Part shown: one piece after another, positions 7,596 through 14,662 of the stretch
Layout: each line of letters opens with the position of its first letter
Position numbering within the stretch: the stretch's first letter is position 1
Source of the DNA: Reyranellaceae bacterium
GTDB lineage: Bacteria > Pseudomonadota > Alphaproteobacteria > Reyranellales > Reyranellaceae
Assembly: GCA_022844045.1 (NCBI GenBank)
Contig: JALHMM010000065.1
Span: forward strand, 1 to 36,620
Reading direction: 5' to 3'
DNA: 36,620 bases
The notes under the pieces: model-generated
Seen by the model: the letters and a program-made list of their open reading frames with translations, nothing else
What the model was told of the DNA's origin: nothing
Database searches by the model: none
Position numbers and translations under genes: made by a program

Positions 7596-8018
7596 TCAGC
7601 CGTGCGTCAGCCCCGCCGCCTCGACGCCGGCGATGCAGGCGGCCTCATCCTCGTCGCCGGTGCCGCCCGAGGCGCCGGCGGCGCCGAGAACGGCGCCCGA
7701 GGCGTCCTTGATCAGCACCGCGCCGGTCTGCGGCAGGAACTTGCCCTGCGCCGTCGCCGCGAGCGCGCCGAAGAATTGCGGGTTCTCCTTGGCGCGGCCC
7801 AGCAGGGTGCGGCTCGAGACGCCCATGCCGACGGCGGCCCACGCCTTGCCTGACGCGATATCGACGCGGAACATGCTGGCGCCATCTTCGCGCTGCGCCG
7901 ATTTCACGTGGCCCGATTCATCGAGCACGACTACGGCCAGCGGCTTGATCCGCATGGCGCGCGCCTTGGCGAGCGCACCCGCGATAATGGCGTTGGCTTG
8001 GGCGAGGGTGAGCGGCAT
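7596..8018 (-). CDS. GlcG/HbpS family (DUF336) protein
   Basis: A 140-residue protein of the GlcG/HbpS family. It starts with MPLTLAQANAIIAGALAKAR, followed by VVVLDESGHVKSAQREDGA and a glycine-rich end (GAAGASGGTGDEDEA). Members bind haem in Streptomyces (HbpS) or sit in glycolate, propanediol and aromatic catabolic loci without a settled function. The start at ATG 8018 (AAGGA upstream) fits the family length; an earlier ATG at 8075 would add an unrelated tail. No signal peptide remains with this start. It is a single-gene unit facing the peptidase gene. Confidence 0.85.
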   Translation of the reverse strand: MPLTLAQANAIIAGALAKARAMRIKPLAVVVLDESGHVKSAQREDGASMFRVDIASGKAWAAVGMGVSSRTLLGRAKENPQFFGALAATAQGKFLPQTGAVLIKDASGAVLGAAGASGGTGDEDEAACIAGVEAAGLTHG

Positions 8019-8322
8019 GGCGAGTGTCCTTGCAGTTGACGGTGGCGCGAGCACGGGCAACGGCTTGCGCCACATGGTTGCCGATGCGACGTCGGATCAG
8101 AGTGTGACGCGAGAGTGGGTGCGGTCAGTCAAGGAGCGGCGAGCTTTGCGGTCAAAAGTAGATGTGGGCTGGAGTGGGTCTTGGCGCCAGCATACAACGA
8201 TCATCGCAATCCTGGATTCGTTGGATGACGAACGCGCCCTTGACGCATCGATCCAGGGCCTGCCGCCTGGATCCCTCGCTCCGCTCGGGATGACGGCCGC
8301 GTCCGATTAATCGCGCACCGCG
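8019..8322. other. Intergenic stretch with a partial repeat
   Basis: About 300 bases between the GlcG-like start and the HlyD-family stop. It holds one diverged arm (about 8268-8295) of the inverted repeat seen at 85-185, and a short CCTGGAT/ATCCAGG pair. No gene or clear promoter could be supported. Confidence 0.5.
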
Positions 8323-9486
8323 CTAGCGTCTCACCGGGGCGACCGAGGGACGTCCGGACGCGGCGTCGATAAACACATCGATCACCTGGCCTGGGCGGAG
8401 GCCCTCGACCGGCGGACTTACGGCGTAGACGACCTGCAGCACCCGCGTATCGACGCGGTCACTGCTCAGTCCCGAGAGGGTGCGCTTGGCCTTTACCAAC
8501 GGCTCGGCGCGCACATATCGCAAGGTGATCCGTCGATCCGGCGCGCCGCGGGGCAGACCGACCGCATTGGCGCCGGAGGCGAACCGCGGAATATCGGCCT
8601 CGTCGATATCCACCCGTACATGGAGGGGATCGAGCCGGCCCAGCAGAATCGGCGGCGTCGAAGCGCCAGCGCTCGCGAATTCGCCCGGACGGATGTTCAC
8701 CGCCAGAACGGTTCCGTCCGAGGGCGCCCTCACGGTGCGTTGCTCGAGCTCGGCTGCGGCAAATGCCAGCGACGCCTTCGCCTGGTTGACGGTCGCCTCC
8801 TCGATGCGGAAAGACGAGCCATTGGTCAGAGGATCCAAAAGCGCGAACTCCGCCTCCGCGCGGGCCAGGCGGCCCCTGGCCTCGGCAAGGCGCCCCTCGG
8901 CGGTGCGCAAAAGGTTCCGGCGACGGACCATTTCGCGCTCGGTGATCGACGATCCGCTCTGCAGCTGACCGGCGATGCGGACAAGATCGCTGGCCTCGTC
9001 CAGATCCGCCTCCGCCGAGGCCGCGACGCCGCGTGCGATCGCGACGTCCGCGGCGAGCACCGCCGCCCGCTGCCTGACCTGGGCGAGGCGCGCCTCGGCG
9101 ACCTCGAGCTCGCGTTGGCGCTCGGCGACGGTGACGGTCGCCAGCGCGGTATCGATGACGAAGAGCACATCGCCCGCTCTCACCTTGTCGCCATCGGTGA
9201 CGCGGACTTCCGTCACGACGCCTGGAAACCGGGTCGCGACCGCGACCTCGCGGTCGGCGGGCTCGACCGCGCCGAGCGCGCCGATAACCGCCGGCGCGGT
9301 GTTCGGCGGCGGCGGCGACGAGGCTGCCGTCAACGGCGCCTGCGCCCGGGCCGTCGGCGGCATGTTCAGGGGCGCGACCGTCGTGTCGGGCGAATTCGAG
9401 TTGATGATCGACACGACCGCGGCGGTGAGCGCGACAGCGGCAATCGCGGGCAGGCCGAACATGAGGAGGCGGGAGCGGGCGGCCAT
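8323..9486 (-). CDS. HlyD-family periplasmic adaptor of an ABC exporter
   Basis: A 387-residue membrane-fusion protein. It has an N-terminal transmembrane anchor (LLMFGLPAIAAVALTAAVVSII), the first lipoyl half (VATRFPGVVTEVRVTDGDKV), a long alpha-helical hairpin rich in Ala/Glu/Arg, and the second lipoyl half and barrel (VRAPSDGTVLAVNIRPGEF). It links an inner-membrane ABC pump to an outer-membrane channel. The ATG at 9486 overlaps the ATPase stop by one base (TGATG), so the earlier in-frame start at 9690 is rejected. The order permease-ATPase-adaptor and the sequence resemble DevBCA/MacAB-type exporters of lipids, macrolides or peptides. No TolC-type gene is present here. Confidence 0.9.
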   Translation of the reverse strand: MAARSRLLMFGLPAIAAVALTAAVVSIINSNSPDTTVAPLNMPPTARAQAPLTAASSPPPPNTAPAVIGALGAVEPADREVAVATRFPGVVTEVRVTDGDKVRAGDVLFVIDTALATVTVAERQRELEVAEARLAQVRQRAAVLAADVAIARGVAASAEADLDEASDLVRIAGQLQSGSSITEREMVRRRNLLRTAEGRLAEARGRLARAEAEFALLDPLTNGSSFRIEEATVNQAKASLAFAAAELEQRTVRAPSDGTVLAVNIRPGEFASAGASTPPILLGRLDPLHVRVDIDEADIPRFASGANAVGLPRGAPDRRITLRYVRAEPLVKAKRTLSGLSSDRVDTRVLQVVYAVSPPVEGLRPGQVIDVFIDAASGRPSVAPVRR

Positions 9487-10187
9487 CAATGCTTCTCGTC
9501 GCGAGGACGCTCTTCGATCCGGATCACCCTGCCATCGGCCATGAAGGCGATTCGATCGGCGAAGCGGAAAATCCGCTCGTCGTGGGTGACGACGATCGCC
9601 GCGCGATCGGGTCGCACCGCGTGGCTGCGCAGGAGGTTCATGACCGCGTTCCCCGATGCGCCGTCGAGCGAGGCGGTCGGCTCGTCGCACACGATGAATT
9701 TCGGATCATGGACCAACGCGCGCGCGATCGCCACGCGCTGCTGCTGGCCTCCCGAGAGTTCGCGTGGAAACTTGTTCATGTTCTCGGCGAGCCCCAGCCG
9801 GTCGAGCAGTTCGCTCGCCCGACGGCGGGCACGTCCCGAGGACATGCCATGCACGATCAACGGTACCGCCGCGTTCTCGGCGGCGTCGAGGGCGGGGAGC
9901 AAATTGAACTGCTGGAAAACGAAGCCTACGGTCTCACCGCGGAAGCGGCTGAGCGCCCGGCCGCTCAGGGCCTTGAGGTCCGTGCCGAAAACCGTGACAT
10001 CTCCCTCGTCGGCCCGAAGCATCGCGGACAAGATGGAGATCAACGTCGTCTTCCCGCAGCCCGAGGGGCCCACGAGCAAGGTCATTTCGCCGGCGCGGGC
10101 CTCGAAGTCCGTGTGATTGAGCACGACCTCGCTCGTTTCTCCTCGGCCGAAACGCTTGCACAGTCCCCGGGCGACGACGGCTGACAC
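9486..10187 (-). CDS. ABC exporter ATP-binding protein (MacB/LolD/DevA type)
   Basis: About 233 residues with all ABC ATPase motifs: Walker A LVGPSGCGKTTL, Q-loop VFQQFNLLPAL, signature LSGGQQQRVAIARAL, Walker B FIVCDEPTASLD and the H-loop VVTHDERIF. It powers the FtsX-type permease encoded just upstream. GTG 10187 lies four bases beyond the permease stop and gives the usual family N-terminus; a longer frame from 10232 would overlap the permease by 41 bases. It ends one base into the HlyD start. Substrate is unknown. Confidence 0.9.
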   Translation of the reverse strand: MSAVVARGLCKRFGRGETSEVVLNHTDFEARAGEMTLLVGPSGCGKTTLISILSAMLRADEGDVTVFGTDLKALSGRALSRFRGETVGFVFQQFNLLPALDAAENAAVPLIVHGMSSGRARRRASELLDRLGLAENMNKFPRELSGGQQQRVAIARALVHDPKFIVCDEPTASLDGASGNAVMNLLRSHAVRPDRAAIVVTHDERIFRFADRIAFMADGRVIRIEERPRDEKH

Positions 10188-10191
10188 GGTC

Positions 10192-11334
10192 TCAACCCCG
10201 GAAGGTGATGGCGGGATCGAGCGTGAAGACACGCCGCAGATTCAGCACGGTCGACAAGAGGACGATCGCCAGCACAGCGGCGGCGGACAGCGCCGCGACC
10301 TGCCAGGGCAGCCAAAAGCCCTTGAGGTCGGACAGCGGCTGGTTGACGCCATCGAAAAACGCCGAAGACAGCCAGATGCCGATCGAATAGCCGATAAAGG
10401 CCACCACGACGGCCTGGCTCGCGACCATGCCGAAGATCCTGAAGTTCGAAACACCAATCGCTTTCAGCACGGCGAACTGCCGGATGTTGTCGTTGACGAA
10501 CAGCGTGAAGGTGAGCCCGCAGACCAGGACGCCGACGATGGCGCCCAGCACGATGACGACGCCAAAGGAGAAGGCGATCCCGGTATTGGCGAGAACATAG
10601 TCGATGGTTGCCCGCTCAAACGCCTGCGACGTCAGGGCGCGCAGGCCGGTCGACTCGGAGATCCGTCGGGCCACCGTCGCGGCGTCGCTCTCCGGCACGT
10701 GGCGAGCCAGGACGAAGGACAGGGTATTGCGCCCGCCCGGAACGTAGACAAGAGCTTGGGAGAAGCGAGCATAGACGACGACCGGTGCGCCGAATCCGGG
10801 GGCGGCGTCGGTGATGGCGACGATGATGGCACGCCTGTCGTTGACCTCGAGTATCTTGCCGATTTCCAGTGGCTCTCCCGGCCATAGTCGCGCAAAGCCG
10901 AGTTGGTCGATCGCGATCGCGTCCGGCCTGCGCAGGTCCTCCGGGGCACCGACGACAAAGCGGCTCGTCATGCCAACCAGGCTGGCATCGTCGACGCCGA
11001 TAAAGGACGCGGTGGTCGAGCGTCCCTCCGCGGTCCGGATCGTGCCCGACGCCCTGACCAGCGGCACCGCCCACAAAACGCCTTCGACGCCGCGCACCCG
11101 CAGGAGTTCCGTCGCGCGCATGTTGGTCGGGCCTTCGACGGTTTCGGTCTGGGGATCCATGACCCAGATCGTCGCTTCGCGCGCGTCTGAAATCACGTTC
11201 GCGGCGCGCGAAATCAGTCCGATGAAGAAGCCACCCTGTTGCGACATCAGCAACGTTGAAAAGGCTATGCCGGCGACCAGCCCGATCAGCTTCATCGGGT
11301 CCCCGAACAGCATTTTCAAGGCGATCAGCAGCAT
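10192..11334 (-). CDS. FtsX-like ABC transporter permease (DevC/MacB type)
   Basis: A 380-residue permease. It has an N-terminal membrane segment (KLIGLVAGIAFSTLLMSQQGGFFIGLI), a large periplasmic region, then three C-terminal membrane segments (FSFGVVIVLGAIVGVLVCGLTF, VVVAFIGYSIGIWLSSAFF, and AALSAAAVLAIVLLSTVL) and the typical end LDPAITFRG. That is the four-helix MacB/FtsX topology of mechanotransmission exporters. ATG 11334 (MLLIALKMLFGDP) matches family starts; an in-frame GTG-like start at 11406 would add a tail with no membrane character. It heads a three-gene operon. An IS remnant lies directly upstream and may have brought or displaced its promoter. Confidence 0.85.
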   Translation of the reverse strand: MLLIALKMLFGDPMKLIGLVAGIAFSTLLMSQQGGFFIGLISRAANVISDAREATIWVMDPQTETVEGPTNMRATELLRVRGVEGVLWAVPLVRASGTIRTAEGRSTTASFIGVDDASLVGMTSRFVVGAPEDLRRPDAIAIDQLGFARLWPGEPLEIGKILEVNDRRAIIVAITDAAPGFGAPVVVYARFSQALVYVPGGRNTLSFVLARHVPESDAATVARRISESTGLRALTSQAFERATIDYVLANTGIAFSFGVVIVLGAIVGVLVCGLTFTLFVNDNIRQFAVLKAIGVSNFRIFGMVASQAVVVAFIGYSIGIWLSSAFFDGVNQPLSDLKGFWLPWQVAALSAAAVLAIVLLSTVLNLRRVFTLDPAITFRG

Positions 11335-11409
11335 CGAGTGGCTTTCTGCCTCATGCGATCTTTCTATCTCGGCTTGGATTACACGCGGCTCAGCCGTTTG
11401 GATCACTAC

Positions 11410-11938
11410 GCCGCCTTAGATTCGATTGAACCGCCGAACAGCGACCGAGGCAGCGGCAGCGCGCGGTTGGCCTGTGGCGGCGGCATCCCGCCCGCGTCTT
11501 GTGATGTACCGGCCGCGGCCGGAGGGCCTTCGGTATCGGTCACGATGTGGCGCATGCGGCCCTCGATCTTCTTGCCCACGCCCCTCTTGCCCACGCCCCT
11601 CTTGCCCACGTCCTTCTTGCCCACGTCGCGACCACGCGGGCCGCCGCATTCATTCGTCGTTACTGGCTGGCCGATGATAACGCCGGCGCTCGGGCTGGCC
11701 TCCCGGCCAGCCCATCACGAACGCATCGTTGCTCGCCGCCGGCGGCCCCGAGCCATTGGCATCAAGACCTCGACCACCGACCATCCCTGGCCCGTCTGGT
11801 CGCTTGCGTGGCGCAGTCCGTCACGCCGATGTCGCCACCGGGACGGCTTTGGCCCATGTCGCCGCGACCTCCATCGCGCGTCGCAAGCCGACGGAGCCAC
11901 ATCCTTCCGACGTCACCCAACTCTTTCGAGACGGGCCC
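11410..11938 (-). mobile_element. Degenerate IS5-family (IS427-like) transposase remnant
   Basis: Pieces of one transposase can be read on the minus strand in different frames. About 11805-11855 gives HRRDGLRHASDQTGQGW, the N-terminal YRREGLRYASD-type motif. About 11630-11700 gives GREASPSAGVIIGQPVTTNE and GGPRGRDVGKK. 11530-11570 gives GKKIEGRMRHIVTDTEG. In intact relatives the second motif reads GVIDSQSVKTTE; here the catalytic Asp is replaced by Ile, and frameshifts and an internal loss of much of the N-terminal half are evident. One outer end seems to lie against the stop codon of the NTF2-like gene (about 11910-11938). The element is dead. Confidence 0.75.
11571..11630. repeat. 15-bp tandem repeat, four units
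   Basis: The core CTTGCCCACG starts at 11571, 11586, 11601 and 11616, an exact 15-base period. On the minus strand it reads as repeated VGK(K/R)-x-x pentapeptides at the place where a normal IS5-type transposase has a single GKK. It is therefore a local expansion inside the dead transposase, with no change of frame. Confidence 0.85.
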
Positions 11939-12388
11939 TCAGAGCCGGTACGCCTGACGCGCCAGCAGCTTCCAGTCGGCGCCCTGCTTGGCCCACACCA
12001 TCAGGATGCCGATGTTGATGGCGTTGGTCTTGCCGTCGCTCACGTTCTCGCCGGTCAGCTTGTGGCGCGCGATGGCGTTGGTGCCGACGATCTTCACCGA
12101 CGCGTCGGAGAGCGTGATCGACTTCCACATCGAGCGATCGCCGGTGGCGTCGGCGATGAACTGCGCCTTGGTTTCCATGCGTCCGGCCGAATGGCCGTAG
12201 CTCATCTCCTCGGCGCAGAGCTTCTCGAACGCCGCCTTGTCCTTCTTGAGCATGGCGTCGCGGAACGCCTCGACCGCCTTGGCGACCGCGGCCTCGTCGG
12301 CCGACTGCGCCAGCGCGCCGCCGCCAGACGCCATCGCCACCAGCGCGGCCGCGCCGGCGATACCCAGATGCCGTCGTTGCAGAGTCAT
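11939..12388 (-). CDS. Exported NTF2-like (SnoaL/DUF4440-type) protein
   Basis: 149 residues. The N-terminus is a clear signal sequence (RRHLGIAGAAALVAMASGGGALAQ, about residues 5-28, Ala-x-Ala-type end). The rest is the cone-shaped NTF2-like fold, starting with EAAVAKAVEAFRDAMLKKDKAAFEKLCAEEM and ending with the WAKQGADWKLLARQAYRL strand pair seen in DUF4440 proteins. Members bind small ligands or act as enzymes; none can be assigned here. ATG 12388 has GGAAGGA upstream; the longer frame from 12526 lacks a signal and is rejected. The stop codon is almost touched by the end of the IS5 remnant. Confidence 0.8.
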   Translation of the reverse strand: MTLQRRHLGIAGAAALVAMASGGGALAQSADEAAVAKAVEAFRDAMLKKDKAAFEKLCAEEMSYGHSAGRMETKAQFIADATGDRSMWKSITLSDASVKIVGTNAIARHKLTGENVSDGKTNAINIGILMVWAKQGADWKLLARQAYRL

Positions 12389-12470
12389 GGGCGGATCCTT
12401 CCCTCGGTTTGGTCCGGATGGACGACCCGAGGGTACTGCCGGGCGGCTGACATGGGAATGACGGCGACGA

Positions 12471-12776
12471 CTATGGCCGCTCCGCCGCACGCTGGCGCAA
12501 GACCCGAGCGATATCGCGGGCGCCATGCAGGATGTGGAGGATCACGACGGTGTCTCGCTCGACTCGATAGAACGCGACGTAAGAACCGATCGTGAGGGCG
12601 CGGTAGTCTTGGTCATAGCGCCGACCGCGCTCTGGAAAGGACGACAAGGATACACACCGCGCCACGATCATATCGATGACGCGCGCCGCCGCTGTCGGAT
12701 TGTCCTTATGAATATAGTCGCCGATGTCGATCAGATCGGAGCGCGCCCTGGGCGCAAACTCGACGTCAGCCGCCAT
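12471..12776 (-). CDS. ParE/RelE-family toxin
   Basis: 101 residues of the ParE/RelE fold: VEFAPRARSDLIDIGDYI at the start, then SFPERGRRYDQDYRALTIGSYVAFYRVE and VVILHILHGARD at the end, all typical of ParE. ParE toxins poison DNA gyrase; RelE relatives cleave mRNA at the ribosome, and the sequence here fits ParE better. ATG 12776 overlaps the antitoxin stop by 11 bases, as is usual in parDE operons; the longer 12863 start would run through most of the antitoxin. It is the second gene of the pair. Confidence 0.85.
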   Translation of the reverse strand: MAADVEFAPRARSDLIDIGDYIHKDNPTAAARVIDMIVARCVSLSSFPERGRRYDQDYRALTIGSYVAFYRVERDTVVILHILHGARDIARVLRQRAAERP

Positions 12777-12975
12777 ATCGCCGGCGCATCTCCGCCCGGA
12801 TCGCTTCAGCCGGGATACCGCCCTGCTCGCGCAGCGAATCTTCTGCCGCCGCCAGGGCCGCATCGATCCGCCGGCGCAGCTCGATATCGCGCTTCAGCTG
12901 TTCGGCCAACGCGGTCTGCGCGTCGTCGGACAGGGTCTCGGCCTCGGCCAGCGCTTCGCGGAGAACCTTGTTCAT
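12766..12975 (-). CDS. ParD-like antitoxin
   Basis: A 69-residue, highly charged helical protein (MNKVLREALAEAETLSDDAQ, then LRRRIDAALAAAEDSLREQGG). Its size, position before a ParE-type toxin and overlap are those of a type II antitoxin. The C-terminal half with RRRIDAALAAAEDSLREQGGIP resembles the toxin-wrapping tail of ParD proteins. The N-terminal DNA-binding part is not clearly a ribbon-helix-helix, so the exact antitoxin class is open. It would neutralise the toxin and repress the shared promoter. Confidence 0.75.
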   Translation of the reverse strand: MNKVLREALAEAETLSDDAQTALAEQLKRDIELRRRIDAALAAAEDSLREQGGIPAEAIRAEMRRRYGG

Positions 12976-13030
12976 GTCGTCAGGTTACCACGCCGTGGAC
13001 GCACTCACCAATCCCAGGCCTATGTCCGCG

Positions 13031-14662
13031 TCAGTCGCCGACGCCATAGACTCCCCGCGCCGTCGCGGCGCTGATCGCGCCTTCGGCGAAGTCGCGCGCG
13101 GCGGCCGCCGGATCGCGCTGGGCGGGCGGGCCGAAGCCGCCGGCGCCGGGCGTCACCAGCGCGAACCACTGGCCCGCCTTCAGCACGGCCTGGTCGCCGT
13201 CGAACGTCACGCCCGGCCCCGCCTCGACCTTGCCGTGCGCGCCGGCGCCGCCGCCGAACAGGCCCCAGCTCTGCGAACGCTGGCGTGTGAGGTCGACGCG
13301 CACGCGGCAGTCGTGCGTCGCCTGGTAGACGCGGCGCAGGCCCATGCCGCCGCGGTACTGGCCGACGCCGCCCGAATCCTCGACCAGCTCGTAGCGCAGC
13401 AGCGTCAGCGGATATTCGATCTCCAGCGCCTCGACCGGCAGGTTGGAGGTATTGGTGGTGTGGACGTGGACGCCGTCGAGCCCGTCCTTGGCCGAGCGCG
13501 CACCGCTGCCGCCGCCGATGGTCTCGAGATAGACCCAGGTCGAACCGTCCCTGGGCTTCTTGCCGATGAAGTAAGCGACGGTGCAGGCCGAGTTGGAGCA
13601 GGCCATCACGCGCTGCGGCACAGGTTGCGCCAGCGCGCCCAGGATCATGTCGGCGACGCGCTGGCAGGTTTGCAGGCGGCCATTGACCGCGGCCGGAGAT
13701 ACGCAGTTCAGGATGCTGCCGAGCGGCGCCTCGACCTGGAGCGGCCGCGCCAGTCCGGCGTTCGGTGGAATGCTGGGATCGAGCACCGACTTCACCACGT
13801 AATAGGTCGTGGCGAGCAGCGCGGTCATGGTCATGTTGATGCCGGCGCGCATCTGCTCGGGCGCGTCGAACGTGAGCGACATCGCATCGCCCCGCACCGT
13901 GAGCTCGACGGCCAAGGTCAGCGTGCCGGCCACCTCCTCGTTGTCGAACACGTCTTCGAAGCGCCAGGTGCCATCGGGCATCGCGGCGATGGCGTTGCGC
14001 ATCTTGCGTTCGGCGTAGTCCATCAGCGCGCCGCCCGCCGAGAGCACCGTGTCGGTGCCATACTTGGCGGCGAGCGCCTGGAAGCGCTGGACGCCGACGC
14101 GATTGGCCGCCATCTGCGCCCGCAGATCGCTGAGACGCTCCTTCGGCACCTGCATGTTGAGCAGGATCAGGTCCAGGACGTCCTTCTGCAGCTCGCCGGA
14201 GCGATAGAGCCGCACCGGCGGGATGCGCAGTCCCTCCTGGTAGATGTGGGCATGGCCGCGGTCGACGAAGTCGGCATGGTGCGCCAGGTTCACCGTCCAG
14301 GCGGCGAGCTTGCCGTCGATGAAGATCGGCTCGGCGATCACGATATCAGGTAGGTGCGTGCCGCCGCCCTCGTAGGCGTCGTTGCCGATGAAGGCGTCGC
14401 CCGGGCGGATGTCCTGGGTCGGATAGCGCCGCATGATGTGCGGGATGAGGTCGAGGAAGCTGCCGAGATGGATCGGGATGTGCTCGGCCTGGCAGAGCGT
14501 CTCACCGGCGGCGTTGAACAACGCGGTCGAGCAGTCGCGCCGCTCCTTGATGTTGGTCGAGTGCGAGGCCCGGATCAGCGTCTCGCCGGTCTCCTCGACG
14601 ATCGAGGCCATGGCGGCGCCGATCACCTCGACCGTGATCGGATCGACAGTGCCGCGTTTCAT
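13031..14662 (-). CDS. Hydantoinase B/oxoprolinase family subunit
   Basis: A 543-residue protein of the HyuB family: VDPITVEVIGAAMASIVEETGETL at the start, STNIKERRDCSTALFNAAG, GDAFIGNDAYEGGGTHLPDI and a C-terminal GGMGLRRVYQ/GGGAGAHGKV region. With HyuA it forms an ATP-dependent amidohydrolase or carboxylase of the N-methylhydantoinase, 5-oxoprolinase or acetone carboxylase type. ATG 14662 overlaps the hyuA stop as ATGA, so the two are coupled; a frame extending to 15154 is a read-back into hyuA and is rejected. The real substrate is unknown. Confidence 0.9.
   Translation of the reverse strand: MKRGTVDPITVEVIGAAMASIVEETGETLIRASHSTNIKERRDCSTALFNAAGETLCQAEHIPIHLGSFLDLIPHIMRRYPTQDIRPGDAFIGNDAYEGGGTHLPDIVIAEPIFIDGKLAAWTVNLAHHADFVDRGHAHIYQEGLRIPPVRLYRSGELQKDVLDLILLNMQVPKERLSDLRAQMAANRVGVQRFQALAAKYGTDTVLSAGGALMDYAERKMRNAIAAMPDGTWRFEDVFDNEEVAGTLTLAVELTVRGDAMSLTFDAPEQMRAGINMTMTALLATTYYVVKSVLDPSIPPNAGLARPLQVEAPLGSILNCVSPAAVNGRLQTCQRVADMILGALAQPVPQRVMACSNSACTVAYFIGKKPRDGSTWVYLETIGGGSGARSAKDGLDGVHVHTTNTSNLPVEALEIEYPLTLLRYELVEDSGGVGQYRGGMGLRRVYQATHDCRVRVDLTRQRSQSWGLFGGGAGAHGKVEAGPGVTFDGDQAVLKAGQWFALVTPGAGGFGPPAQRDPAAAARDFAEGAISAATARGVYGVGD

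Noticed and set aside
8620..10116. A 498-codon plus-strand frame
   Set aside because: It is antisense to the HlyD adaptor and the ABC ATPase, both with clear motifs; high GC leaves long open shadow frames.
11571..11630. CRISPR-like short repeats
   Set aside because: The 15-base units are directly adjacent with no spacers and lie in transposase code; it is a simple tandem expansion.
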